Source: Vreelandella aquamarina (lineage in GTDB: Bacteria; Pseudomonadota; Gammaproteobacteria; Pseudomonadales; Halomonadaceae). From it: 64,000 nucleotides of DNA. This document shows positions 1 through 8,731 of the stretch, in pieces (the stretch's first letter is position 1; every line of letters starts with the position of its first letter). The position numbers and the translations under genes were made by a program. Location: positions 372,001 through 436,000 of the forward strand of contig NZ_JABYQT010000003.1 in NCBI RefSeq assembly GCF_020075495.1, in the 5' to 3' direction. The notes beneath the pieces were generated by a model, which was given only the letters and a program-made list of their open reading frames with translations, was not told where the DNA came from and did not search any database.

Positions 1-1550
1 GCGACCCAGGCTCCCGCGTGCGCGTCGAGGCGGGCAGCGATGGCTATCAGAAGCTTTCGCTGCAAAACGGCGGCCAGAATGGCGACTGGTCGCACCACGT
101 CAGCCTGTCGGCGCTGAACGTAGATGGCTATCGTGACCAGAGTTCCACGGAAAAGTACCTGCTCAATGCCAAGTTGCGTCGGGAGCTTGGCAGCGAACGG
201 GCGTTGACGGCGATCGTGAACCTGTTGGAGAACCCGCGCTCGGAGGACCCCGGTGCGTTGAATGCCGGTGAAGTAGCGCGCGGACGGCATCAGGCTGCCC
301 CGAATTCGCTTGCGCTGGATGCTCGCCAGAAGGTCGATCAGCAATTGCTGGGGCTGCAATATGAAGACCTGGCGGCAGGCCCTGGTGAACTCTACCTCAA
401 GGGGTTCATCGCCCGGCGCGATTTCGAGCAGCAACTGCCGTATGTGGGTGACAGCCGCCTGGGTTATCAGCGCGACTACATGGGAGTAAGCGGCGAGTAT
501 CATCAGGGCATCATGCTCGGCGAGCTGCCGTTTGACTATGTCGCAGGGGTGGACATTGCCCGCCAGGACGATGACCGGTTCCGGCGGCGGGTCAACGCTC
601 AGGGGGGCGTGGGCGAGCAGTTGGCGGATGAAACCCAGAAGGCAACCTCGGCCGGGGTCTTCGGGCAAGGGGATCTGGGACTGACCGAGCAGCTGACGCT
701 TTCGCTGGGCGCGCGGTTCGACCGGGTCGATCTGGACGTGGATGACCGCTACCTGGCCGATGGTGATCAAAGCGGTGATCGAACCTTTACCGAGTGGAGC
801 GGCTCGGCCGGGCTTAGCTACCGCTATCGGCCGCAGCACCAGGTGTATGTCAATACCGGTACTGCCTTTGAAACCCCGACGTTTGCCGAGTTCGCCAACC
901 CGGCTGGCGGCGGTTTCAATCCGTCTATAGAGCCGCAAAAAGCCTGGAATCGTGAAGTAGGCATGCGCGGTTATATCGAGCCCCTGGCCATGGATTACGA
1001 GCTGGCGCTCTTCTCGGTACGCGTGCGCGATGAGCTGGTGCCCTACGACGATGGTGGACGTACCTTCTATCAGAACGCTGGTGATACCGACCGCGACGGT
1101 CTTGAACTGTCGCTGGGCTGGCAGCTTGCCGACCAGTGGCGCTTGAACAGCGCCTTGACGCTGGCGCGCTACGAGTTCGACCGCTTCTCCACCCCCAGCG
1201 AGCGTTTTGACGGCAATCGCATTCCCGGACTGCCCGAGCAGACCTGGATCAACCGGTTGACCTGGCAGGGAGCGTCCGAGCGCTTTGCAACGCTCGAAAC
1301 CGAGTATATCGGCGACATGGTGGCCGACAATGCCAATGAAACCGATATCGACAGCTACTGGCTGGTCAACCTGCGGGCAGGGGATGGCTGGCGCCTGGGG
1401 GGCGATACGCGCTTGAACGCCTATGTCGGGGTGCGCAACCTGCTGGATGAGGATCACTACGCCAACGTGCGCCTGAACGGCACCTTCGGCCGCTACTACG
1501 AGCCAGCGCCGGGGCGCAGCGTTTACGGTGGGGTAGAGGTGCGCTTTTAA
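1..1550 (+). CDS. TonB-dependent outer-membrane receptor, 3' part (cut by window edge)
   Basis: The frame is open from base 1 and ends at a TAA at 1548-1550, so the plug and first strands lie outside the window. About 515 residues of beta-barrel remain, with alternating amphipathic strands and the terminal phenylalanine (EVRF) usual for outer-membrane barrels. Motifs such as GARFDRVDLDVDDRYL, NTGTAFETPTFAEF and GVRNLLDEDHY are typical of TonB-dependent receptors. It converges on gcd, the PQQ-dependent dehydrogenase, and its extracellular/barrel motifs recall the YncD/PqqU type that takes up PQQ. That substrate is an inference from context and remembered family similarity; a siderophore receptor is the main alternative. 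Confidence 0.9.
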   Translation, partial: DPGSRVRVEAGSDGYQKLSLQNGGQNGDWSHHVSLSALNVDGYRDQSSTEKYLLNAKLRRELGSERALTAIVNLLENPRSEDPGALNAGEVARGRHQAAPNSLALDARQKVDQQLLGLQYEDLAAGPGELYLKGFIARRDFEQQLPYVGDSRLGYQRDYMGVSGEYHQGIMLGELPFDYVAGVDIARQDDDRFRRRVNAQGGVGEQLADETQKATSAGVFGQGDLGLTEQLTLSLGARFDRVDLDVDDRYLADGDQSGDRTFTEWSGSAGLSYRYRPQHQVYVNTGTAFETPTFAEFANPAGGGFNPSIEPQKAWNREVGMRGYIEPLAMDYELALFSVRVRDELVPYDDGGRTFYQNAGDTDRDGLELSLGWQLADQWRLNSALTLARYEFDRFSTPSERFDGNRIPGLPEQTWINRLTWQGASERFATLETEYIGDMVADNANETDIDSYWLVNLRAGDGWRLGGDTRLNAYVGVRNLLDEDHYANVRLNGTFGRYYEPAPGRSVYGGVEVRF

Positions 1551-1580
1551 CGCGTGACGTCATCGGTGTGGTCATAAGAA

Positions 1581-1607
1581 ACGGGCAGCCCATGGGCTGC
1601 CCGTTTT
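1581..1607. terminator. Intrinsic terminator between receptor and gcd
   Basis: A 24-base perfect palindrome (1581-1604, arms ACGGGCAGCCCA / TGGGCTGCCCGT) is followed by TTTT on the + strand and by TTTCTT on the - strand. It lies between two convergent genes and probably serves both. Confidence 0.8.
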
Positions 1608-1626
1608 CATGCTGCCTTGGCGCTAT

Positions 1627-4149
1627 TTACTCCGGCAGTGCATAGCCAATCACGTAATCACCCATCTTGGTGCCAAAGGTGCCGTGCCCCCCGGCGGTGA
1701 TCACGACGTACTGGCGACCATCAGCGCCGGTATAGGTCATGGGCGTGGCCTGACCCCCTGCCGGCAGGCGTGCCCTGTAAAGCTCTTCGCCGGTGGTGAT
1801 GTCGTAAGCGCGCAGGTACTGGTCCAGCGTGCCGCCCATGAAGGTAATACCGCTTGCGGTGGTCAGCGGGCCACCAAGCGCCGGCACGCCGACGGGCAGG
1901 CCAATGGGCAGGCCAAGCGGCATGCTGTCACGCGTGGTGCCGTTGCGGTGTTTCCAGACCACGTCAGCGCTCTGCAAATCGATGCCGGCCACGTCGCCCC
2001 AGGAGGGCGCCTGGCAAGGCAGGTCGAAGATCGAGAGCAGCGGGCCAAGCTCGACGGCATAGGGTGCGCCGGCGTTGGGCTGAAGGCCCTGTTCGCTGGC
2101 CGAGCCCTGGCCCTCTTCCACTTCGTCGCGCGGAATCAGACGTGAAACGAAGGCTAGATACTTGGCGCCGGTGAACAGTGCCTGGCGCTCCGGATCAACC
2201 GCCACGCCACCCCAGTTCATTACCCCGACGTTACCCGGGTAGATGATGCTGCCTTCCAGCGACGGCGGCGTGTACTGCCCGTCATAGCGCAGCGAGTTGA
2301 ACTGGATACGACACATCATCTGATCAAACGGTGATGCGCCCCACATGTCGCGCTCGGTGAGCGGCGGTGGCAGCAGGTTCAGGGCCGAGCGTGGCTGGGT
2401 TTCTGCGGTCCAGTCACCTTCCACTGCGCCTTGCGGAGCAGGAATTTCCTCGATGGGCACGATCGGCTCGCCGGTTTCCCGGTTCAGCACGTACAGGCTA
2501 CCCTGCTTGGTCGGCTGAATCACCGCGGGCTGCGTGCCTTCATCGGTGGCAAGGTCGATCAAGACCGGCTGGGCCGGCATGTCCATGTCCCACAGGTCGT
2601 GATGAACGAACTGGTAGACCCAGGCCACCTGGCCTGTTTCGAGTTCGAGCGCGACGAGTCCGGCGCTGTAGGTTTCATCGTTTTCGGTGCGATCGGCGCC
2701 CCACTGGTCCGGCGTAGCGTTGCCCATGGGCAAATAAACCAATCCCAGGTCTTCATCTACGCTGATCGGCGGCCATACGTTGGGCGAATTGCGGGTATAG
2801 GTTTCATCGTCCGCGAGCGGCTCGGTTTCTTCCGGGTTGCCGCTATCCCAGTTCCAGACCAGCTCGCCGGTGCGCACATCGAAGGCGCGGATGACGCCGG
2901 AAGGCTCGTCAGTCGAGCTGTTGTCGGTCACGTGGCCGCCCAGAATCACCAGGTTTTCGGTCACGGTGGCGGGCGATGTGGAGTAGTAGCCACCGGGATC
3001 GAAGCCACCGATATTGCGCGTCAGGTCCACCTCGCCGTTATCGCCAAACCCGGCGCAGCGCTCACCGGTGTCGGCATTGAGCGCAATCAGGCGCGCATCG
3101 GCAGTAGGCAGATAGAGGCGACGCGGGCACATGACATCGGTCTGGCTGATGATTGCCGAGGGAGCGTTTTCACCCGTATCCGTGGCGGTAGTCTCGAAAC
3201 CTTCCAGCAGGGATACGTCGATGGCGAAGACGTCGCTGTCGGCAAACAGCGGTGACGGTGCAGCGGCGGTATCGGCGCTGTCATCTTCGCTATCCGCAGC
3301 ATCACCCGCGTAGTTGGCCGCATCGTAATAGGCCAGCCCTCGGCAGGTCATGTGCGCCCAGCCCGAGAAGTCCTCGGCGCCTTGGGTGCTGATCTCGGGG
3401 TCAAATTCCCACAAGGTTTCGCCGGTTTCCGGCGAAAGCGCCATGGCACGGCTGTGCGAGGTGCAGATGTAGAGGCTGTCGTTGACTTTCAGGGGCGTAT
3501 TTTGGTTGGTGATCTCGGGCGGGGCGTTAGGGCCGGGCTCGTCGCCGGTTTGAATGCGCCACACTTCCTCGAGCTCGCCCACGTTCTCTGGGGTGATCTG
3601 GCTGAGCGAGGAGTAATGGGTGCCCGCGTTGGTGCCGCCGTAAGCTGGCCAGTCATCGCCTGCCACCTGGGCCGGGTTCACTTCACCGCTTGCACGGTTT
3701 TCGGCCAGGGTGCCCTCTATCTGGGCCGGGTCGTCGAACTGGCTGGCAATGGCCACTATGATCGCCGCGGCAATACTGGCTGTCAGCGCCAGGCTCCCGC
3801 CACGCGAGTGAAGCGGTTTGCGCCACCAGGGCAACAGCATGATGATCGCGATCAGGCAGGGAATCGCCACGCGGGGCACCAGCTGCCACCAGTCCAGGCC
3901 CACTTCCCATAGCGCCCATGCCAATGTGGCAAAAAGTATCGCCGCATAGAGCCATAAAGCGGCCCCCTTGCGCAGGGCCAGCAGTATGCCGGCCACCACC
4001 ACGGCAATACCGGCAATCAAGTAGTAGGCGCTACCGCCCAGGCTGATCAGCTTGCCACCGCCGATAGCGAGCGCAAGGCCGGCAGCCACCAGCAGCAGGC
4101 CGAGCACGATGGCTGGCCACTTGCTGTGGGCGCGTGTGTTCTTTTCCAT
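1627..4149 (-). CDS. gcd: Membrane-bound PQQ-dependent glucose/quinate/shikimate-type dehydrogenase
   Basis: 840 residues with about five N-terminal membrane segments (roughly residues 10-135) followed by a periplasmic eight-bladed PQQ propeller. Visible propeller motifs include DDWPAYGGTNAGTHYSSL, TPLKVNDSLYICTSHS, NWDSGNPEE and the C-terminal MTYTGADGRQYVVITAGGHG. The family oxidises glucose or related polyols in the periplasm and passes electrons to ubiquinone. The start at 4149 (MEKNTR) was preferred over 4176 because AGGGGA lies just upstream of it. The length is somewhat above E. coli Gcd because of an acidic insert near residues 285-305. Exact substrate (glucose versus quinate/shikimate) cannot be read from the sequence. 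The gene needs PQQ, and no pqq biosynthesis gene is in the window. Confidence 0.9.
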   Translation of the reverse strand: MEKNTRAHSKWPAIVLGLLLVAAGLALAIGGGKLISLGGSAYYLIAGIAVVVAGILLALRKGAALWLYAAILFATLAWALWEVGLDWWQLVPRVAIPCLIAIIMLLPWWRKPLHSRGGSLALTASIAAAIIVAIASQFDDPAQIEGTLAENRASGEVNPAQVAGDDWPAYGGTNAGTHYSSLSQITPENVGELEEVWRIQTGDEPGPNAPPEITNQNTPLKVNDSLYICTSHSRAMALSPETGETLWEFDPEISTQGAEDFSGWAHMTCRGLAYYDAANYAGDAADSEDDSADTAAAPSPLFADSDVFAIDVSLLEGFETTATDTGENAPSAIISQTDVMCPRRLYLPTADARLIALNADTGERCAGFGDNGEVDLTRNIGGFDPGGYYSTSPATVTENLVILGGHVTDNSSTDEPSGVIRAFDVRTGELVWNWDSGNPEETEPLADDETYTRNSPNVWPPISVDEDLGLVYLPMGNATPDQWGADRTENDETYSAGLVALELETGQVAWVYQFVHHDLWDMDMPAQPVLIDLATDEGTQPAVIQPTKQGSLYVLNRETGEPIVPIEEIPAPQGAVEGDWTAETQPRSALNLLPPPLTERDMWGASPFDQMMCRIQFNSLRYDGQYTPPSLEGSIIYPGNVGVMNWGGVAVDPERQALFTGAKYLAFVSRLIPRDEVEEGQGSASEQGLQPNAGAPYAVELGPLLSIFDLPCQAPSWGDVAGIDLQSADVVWKHRNGTTRDSMPLGLPIGLPVGVPALGGPLTTASGITFMGGTLDQYLRAYDITTGEELYRARLPAGGQATPMTYTGADGRQYVVITAGGHGTFGTKMGDYVIGYALPE

Positions 4150-4213
4150 GGGGTTCCCCTGTTGGCAACGTATCAAACGCTAGGTGCAGACCCTGCAGAC
4201 TAGCTGTCGTAAC

Positions 4214-4256
4214 GTGTTTTAACCCATCGATCAGTACAAACGATGGGTTAAAACAC
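4214..4256. repeat. Perfect 16-base inverted repeat upstream of gcd
   Basis: Arms GTGTTTTAACCCATCG (4214-4229) and CGATGGGTTAAAACAC (4241-4256) are exact reverse complements separated by 11 bases. It sits 65-107 bases upstream of the gcd start and is not followed by a T-run, so an operator or mRNA leader hairpin is more likely than a terminator. Regulator unknown. Confidence 0.7.
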
Positions 4257-4319
4257 ATTGAAAGAAGTTTATTTTAATAATCAATTCGTTTTTGGTCGAA
4301 TGGATATCAGGAAATTAAT

Positions 4320-4360
4320 CAAAAAAGCAGGGCCGCCCTACAAAGGTAAAACGGCCCTGA
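4320..4360 (-). terminator. Intrinsic terminator of the MDR-family oxidoreductase gene
   Basis: Read on the - strand, CAGGGCCG (4359-4352) pairs with CGGCCCTG (4335-4328) and is followed by CTTTTTTG. Placed 66 bases after the stop codon of the gene at 4426-5430. Confidence 0.85.
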
Positions 4361-4425
4361 AAGGTGAGGGAGGGGCATGCGCTCACGCATGACACGTCAA
4401 CGCATGGGGCGTTATCAGCCGATAG

Positions 4426-5430
4426 TCAGTCGGACAACTTGACCAGCATCTTGCCGGTATTACCGCCTTCGAACAGTTCCAGAAACGCATCGGGCGTACT
4501 TTCCAGCCCCTCCTTGACCGTTTCCTTGTAGTCGATATCACCGGCCGCTACCTGAGGAGTCACCTCCTTCAAGAACTCGGGATAGTGCTCCCAGTGATCC
4601 GCCACGATGAAGCCCTGCATCCTGGCCTTGCGAACCACCATTTGTGACAGGTTGCTGGGCCCCGGCGCGGGTTTTTCGGCATTGTAGGTGTCGATCATGC
4701 CGCAAACGGCAATGCGTGCGCCTTCGTTGAGCTGGCTCAGCGCCGCTTCCAGGCAGATGCCGCCTACGTTTTCGTAATACACATCGATACCTTCGGGGCT
4801 TGCCAGGCGAATGGCATCACTTAGCTCCTGTGCACCACGGTCTTTATAAGTGACCGGCTCGACGCCCAGCGACTCAAGCCAGGCAAGCTTGTGCGCCGCC
4901 CCGGCGATACCTACCACATGGCATCCCTTGGCCTTGGCCAGTTGAACCACCAGCGAGCCGACCGCGCCGCTGGCGGCGCTGACTAGGACGTTGTCGCCGG
5001 GGCGGCATTCGGCAATCAGGTTAAGACCCGTCCAGGCCGTCATGCCGGGCATTCCCAGCACGCCCAGATAAGCCTGTTCGGGTACTTCGGCATTGGGCAG
5101 TGGATAGACGCCTTGTGCTGAAATCTGCGCGATATCGCGCCAGCCACCCATGTGGCTTACGATGTCACCCTCTTTCAGGCGCTCGTCGTTCGAGGCGATC
5201 ACTTCACCAATCGCGCCGCCCTCCATGGGCTGGTCAAGACGAAAGGGAGCAACGTAAGTGTGCTGACCGCTCATGCGCCCGCGCATGTAGGGGTCCACGG
5301 AAAGCCAGCGGTTGCGAATGCGCACTTCGCCTGGATTGAGTTCGGGGAGTTCCTGGGTTCTTAGGGAAAACAGCTCGCGCTTCGGCAGGCCGTTGGGGTA
5401 GTCGGTAAGCGTAAAATAACGTGATTGCAT
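4426..5430 (-). CDS. NADPH-dependent medium-chain reductase (CurA/YncB-like)
   Basis: 334 residues of the zinc-independent medium-chain dehydrogenase/reductase superfamily, leukotriene B4 dehydrogenase/CurA branch. Visible features are the N-terminal VDPYMRGRMS motif, the Rossmann motif AASGAVGSLVVQLAKAKG, YKDRGAQEL and YYENVGG. Members reduce the double bond of alpha,beta-unsaturated ketones and aldehydes with NADPH in the cytosol. The start at 5430 was chosen over 5451 because GGAGG lies 6 bases before it. Transcribed alone between two terminators. Substrate unknown. Confidence 0.88.
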   Translation of the reverse strand: MQSRYFTLTDYPNGLPKRELFSLRTQELPELNPGEVRIRNRWLSVDPYMRGRMSGQHTYVAPFRLDQPMEGGAIGEVIASNDERLKEGDIVSHMGGWRDIAQISAQGVYPLPNAEVPEQAYLGVLGMPGMTAWTGLNLIAECRPGDNVLVSAASGAVGSLVVQLAKAKGCHVVGIAGAAHKLAWLESLGVEPVTYKDRGAQELSDAIRLASPEGIDVYYENVGGICLEAALSQLNEGARIAVCGMIDTYNAEKPAPGPSNLSQMVVRKARMQGFIVADHWEHYPEFLKEVTPQVAAGDIDYKETVKEGLESTPDAFLELFEGGNTGKMLVKLSD

Positions 5431-5528
5431 GGGTGCCTCCTGCAAAGCCATGACTGATCAATGTACTTGCAGCATAGAGATCATTAACGTGCTTGCAAGT
5501 TCGTTACTTTTTTAAACGCGTGACGGCA

Positions 5529-5560
5529 CAAAAAAATAGGGCGCTCTGGATCGAGCGCCC
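5529..5560 (-). terminator. Intrinsic terminator downstream of the RlpA-like gene
   Basis: On the - strand GGGCGCTC (5560-5553) pairs with GAGCGCCC (5546-5539) across a 6-base loop, followed by TATTTTTTTG. It ends the transcript of the gene at 5657-6052. Confidence 0.85.
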
Positions 5561-5656
5561 CATTGGGTCTTGTGCGTATCTGGAAGTGGACGTAGTAAGT
5601 GACCGCAATGGCGTTGAGCGGCTAAGGGGTACCACACTCATCGGGTGTGTTATCCG

Positions 5657-6052
5657 TTAATTCAGCAACGTGACCATGACGGGGGCCGTGCCTCTGCGCA
5701 GTATGCCGAGCTTGCGTGCTGCGCGCTTTGAAAGATCAATGATGCGCCCGTTTACGAAAGGGCCGCGGTCATTGATCAGTACTTCCACTTCCTGACCGGT
5801 ATCCGCGCGGGTCACCAGCACTTTCGACCCGAAGGGCAGGCTAGGGTGGGCGGCGGTGAGTGCCTGCTGATCAAAGGCTTCTCCGCTGGCCGTCAGGGCG
5901 CCTTGAAAGCGGTCACTGTAGTAGGAGGCAACGCCTTCCTGTGCATCAATATCGTTGGCAAACGCGTTATTGGCCGTAAACAGTACACACAGTACGGCCA
6001 GACAACTCGTTCGAAGCAGTTGTTTAGGCAATAGTCGTCTAGGGGCTCCCAT
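5657..6052 (-). CDS. Small RlpA-like double-psi beta-barrel protein
   Basis: 131 residues: a signal peptide (about residues 1-32, cleavage near NNAFA|ND) followed by a single double-psi beta-barrel domain with [30 protein letters not shown] and NDRGPF motifs. These are the conserved features of the RlpA family of periplasmic or outer-membrane peptidoglycan-acting proteins. There is no lipobox and no C-terminal SPOR domain, so it is the short form and not the septal RlpA itself. Lytic transglycosylase activity is known for some relatives and is unproven here. Monocistronic. Confidence 0.85.
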   Translation of the reverse strand: MGAPRRLLPKQLLRTSCLAVLCVLFTANNAFANDIDAQEGVASYYSDRFQGALTASGEAFDQQALTAAHPSLPFGSKVLVTRADTGQEVEVLINDRGPFVNGRIIDLSKRAARKLGILRRGTAPVMVTLLN

Positions 6053-6369
6053 TGGAGTACCTCAGTTATTCGTGTCGAGAGTCTCGCAAGCATCCATGAG
6101 GTGCCATATAGGCGAGAGGATGGTAACGCGCTCAGCAAGGGGCAGCAAGCTTTAAGACGTTCGGCGCAATTAGGCCCCAAGTTGCGTGTTTTTTAACTTT
6201 TGAGTTATGGCCTTGGATTTCAGGAGGTTAGCGCCTCGTAACTGCGGCCTGTCATGGCGGCGCCGGGTACACTAAATTGATGTCATTCATCAGCGCTTTT
6301 ACTTATTATTGAGCGTTGTCGGTCGATTCTGGACCTGACTTTCTCATGCACTGAATCAAGGACGTACTC
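6053..6369. other. Divergent intergenic region
   Basis: 317 bases between the RlpA-like gene (-) and the PPC-repeat gene (+). It must hold both promoters, but I see no confident promoter elements, structured RNA or gene. AAGGA near 6359 is the likely ribosome site of the + gene. Confidence 0.5.
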
Positions 6370-7806
6370 ATGGCCAAGTCCTCTCCCTTTGCACTGGTAC
6401 TGGTGGCGATCGGCGGCGCCGTTGTCGGCTTCTTGACGGCCCAGGCCCTGCCCACCGCGACCGCTTCTGCCGCCTCGAATACTGAAACTACCGCACCTGA
6501 CAACGCCTCGGGTGCGCTGGCAGGCCTTGACAGCGTCACCCTGGGGGAGCGCCTGTCCGGGGAGATCACCTCGAGCGATATGCTCAATGGCAATGACGGC
6601 AGCCGTTACGACCGCTACGTGATCAGTCTTGAAGAGGGTGATCTGGTCGAATTCAGCCTGCGCGGGGCGCTGAATGGCATCATCGCGCTTTATGACGATC
6701 AGCTCCAGTTCCTGGACAGCGCCACGACCGCGCGGCACCGCATCGAGGAAAGCGGCGACTACATGGTGGTGGTCAGCGGCGCCGACGGCAGCAGCTACGG
6801 CCCCTACACGCTGAACAGCCGGGTCATCGAACTCAGCGACGATAATGTATTGAACCTTGATGCACCGCTGGACAGCTGGCTAGACGGTTCGCCCAGCGAA
6901 TTTACGCTGACCATCGAAGAAGCGGGCATGTACCAGCTGGAGATGCGCTCCGATGAGTTCGATGCTTACCTGGAGCTTGATGGCCCCAATGGCTACCACC
7001 GCGAGGATGACGATAGCGCCGGCGATCTGGATGCGCGCATTTCCGATTTCCTGGCCCCCGGTGATTACACGCTGACGGCACGAGCGCCTTACGGTGAAGG
7101 CGTCGGTCTTTTCACGCTGACTGCCGAGCCGCGGGAGCTTCCTGGTGATGGCGAGCTGCGCAACGACGGCGCCCTGGCGCCCGACGATTCACTGAACGGC
7201 TGGTACAGTGGCCAGGACCTGACCTATCAAGTCGAGATCGAAGATGCCGGCCTGTATCAGATCGACATGACGTCAAGCGAAGTGGATGCCTATCTGGTGC
7301 TTGAAGGCCCCAATGGCTACTACCGTGAAGATGACGACAGTGGAGACAATCTGGATGCGCGCATTGCCGACTTCCTGGAGCCCGGCACCTACGAGCTGAC
7401 GGCACGTACCGCTTACGGAACTGACAGTGGCCTGTTTACGCTCACCATGGCGCCCCATGCGCTGCCCGATGACGTGACGCTGCGCAATGATGGCGCCATC
7501 ACGCCGGATGAGACCCTCAATGGCTGGTACAGCGGTGAACCGCTGGTCTATGAGCTTGCACTCGAGGAAAGCTCGCTGGTGACGCTCGATATGCGCTCCA
7601 GCGATTTCGATGCCTACCTTGAACTGGAAGGCGAAGGCGTGGCCTTCAGCGACGATGACGGCGGCGCTGGCACCGATGCACGTCTTCAAGAGCAGCTGTT
7701 GCCCGGCACTTATCACGTGATCGCGCGAGGATTCAGCGCGATGGGAAGCGGCTTGTTCGAGCTTGAAGTGAGTGCTGAATCCACCCAGATGCAGCCCAGC
7801 ATGTAA
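6370..7806 (+). CDS. Exported acidic protein with tandem PPC-like repeats
   Basis: 478 residues. Residues 5-28 form a hydrophobic signal or anchor segment, followed by a Thr/Ala-rich linker and a first PPC-like (pre-peptidase C-terminal) domain at about 50-155. Then come three repeats of exactly 108 residues (324 bases). Each has a D-x-LNGWYSG-type start, an FDAYLELDGPNG core, an acidic DDDS/DDDG loop and an LxPGxYxLTAR stretch. PPC domains normally sit next to secreted proteases; here there is no enzyme domain. The acidic loops could bind calcium, which is inference. Probably periplasmic or surface anchored; function unknown. A strong terminator follows. Confidence 0.85.
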   Translation: MAKSSPFALVLVAIGGAVVGFLTAQALPTATASAASNTETTAPDNASGALAGLDSVTLGERLSGEITSSDMLNGNDGSRYDRYVISLEEGDLVEFSLRGALNGIIALYDDQLQFLDSATTARHRIEESGDYMVVVSGADGSSYGPYTLNSRVIELSDDNVLNLDAPLDSWLDGSPSEFTLTIEEAGMYQLEMRSDEFDAYLELDGPNGYHREDDDSAGDLDARISDFLAPGDYTLTARAPYGEGVGLFTLTAEPRELPGDGELRNDGALAPDDSLNGWYSGQDLTYQVEIEDAGLYQIDMTSSEVDAYLVLEGPNGYYREDDDSGDNLDARIADFLEPGTYELTARTAYGTDSGLFTLTMAPHALPDDVTLRNDGAITPDETLNGWYSGEPLVYELALEESSLVTLDMRSSDFDAYLELEGEGVAFSDDDGGAGTDARLQEQLLPGTYHVIARGFSAMGSGLFELEVSAESTQMQPSM

Positions 7807-7826
7807 TTCTTTCAGCCTTGCCTGAC

Positions 7827-7860
7827 CGCCCCTGCCCACGATAGTGGGCAGGGGCGTTTA
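7827..7860 (+). terminator. Intrinsic terminator after the PPC-repeat gene
   Basis: Thirteen-base perfect arms (7827-7839 and 7844-7856) around a GATA loop, then TTTATGTTT. Confidence 0.85.
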
Positions 7861-7919
7861 TGTTTGGCTACGCTCAATGATCAAGGAGCGGCGCGAGCCG
7901 TATGACAGGGAGACAAAAA

Positions 7920-8693
7920 ATGATGTATGGCAAGTCAAGTAGCGCTGTTGTCGCGGCGCTGGTGCTCAGCGGCTGTCAGTCGCCCGAAGCGGAAAGGGTC
8001 ACCCCGCCTTCACTCGCCTATCAGCCGCTTGAAAAGCACTATGTGGAGCCTGGATGTCAGCGTGAAAACTGCTCCGAAGTGAAGGTGTCATCGCTCGGTT
8101 TCCCCGACGCCCCGGCCTTGAGCGACGAGCTGCAACGCCGCCTCTTGGCGCTTGCCATGGACATGACCGACACAGCAGCCGTACCTCCGCAAGAATGGGA
8201 TGACTATGCTGAAGCGTTTTTTGCCAGAGCTGACGAGGATAGCGACATGCTGCCCCAGTTCATGGCCAGCGAAGCGCAGATGGAGACTAGCGTATACGCC
8301 CAGCACGACGGCCTGCTGGTACTCGAACTGACAAGCTATGTCTATCACGCGGGGCAGGCTCACGGGCTGCCTTCAACAGCCTTCATGGTCATTGATGAGC
8401 GCCAGTCGCGAGCGGTAAGCCTGGATGACATGCTGCTGGATGGCCAGGAAAGCGCGTTTCAGCAAGCGCTGCTTCAGGCCCACAGGCGGTGGATGGCTGA
8501 AATGGGTTACGACGACCAGTATGTGATCAACTGGCCGCTCAGTGAAAGCCGTAACGTGGCGCCGCTGGAAGATAGCTGGGTGGTGAAGTTCAACGTCTAC
8601 GAAATTGCGCCTTACGCGGTTGGTCAGCCGGAGCTCTTCATCCCCCTTGAAGAGCTTGAAGGTGTTGCCAAGCCGCGCTATCTGGGGCAGTAG
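7920..8693 (+). CDS. DUF3298/RsiV-like lipoprotein
   Basis: 257 residues. A lipoprotein signal (VVAALVLSGC) is followed by a domain resembling the DUF4163/DUF3298 pair. The conserved YVYHAGQAHGLPST segment and the C-terminal NVYEIAPYAVGQPEL motif mark DUF3298. Relatives include the RsiV anti-sigma extracellular domain and many periplasmic lipoproteins of unknown role. The start at 7920 was preferred to 7902 because AGGGAG lies 7 bases upstream of it. No sigma factor gene is nearby, so an anti-sigma role is not supported. Confidence 0.8.
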   Translation: MMYGKSSSAVVAALVLSGCQSPEAERVTPPSLAYQPLEKHYVEPGCQRENCSEVKVSSLGFPDAPALSDELQRRLLALAMDMTDTAAVPPQEWDDYAEAFFARADEDSDMLPQFMASEAQMETSVYAQHDGLLVLELTSYVYHAGQAHGLPSTAFMVIDERQSRAVSLDDMLLDGQESAFQQALLQAHRRWMAEMGYDDQYVINWPLSESRNVAPLEDSWVVKFNVYEIAPYAVGQPELFIPLEELEGVAKPRYLGQ

Positions 8694-8731
8694 CGCCCGA
8701 TAGCGCGGGTAATGTGGTGTTCAGGCCTGGC

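Noticed and set aside
2431..3255. A 274-codon + strand frame inside gcd
   Set aside because: gcd on the - strand explains the sequence fully; no ribosome site or known motif in the other frame.
4214..4256. The long inverted repeat as an intrinsic terminator
   Set aside because: No T-run follows either arm, and a good terminator for the upstream gene already lies at 4320-4360.
7920..8693. DUF3298-type lipoprotein as an anti-sigma factor
   Set aside because: There is no sigma factor gene beside it and no membrane-spanning anti-sigma N-terminal domain.
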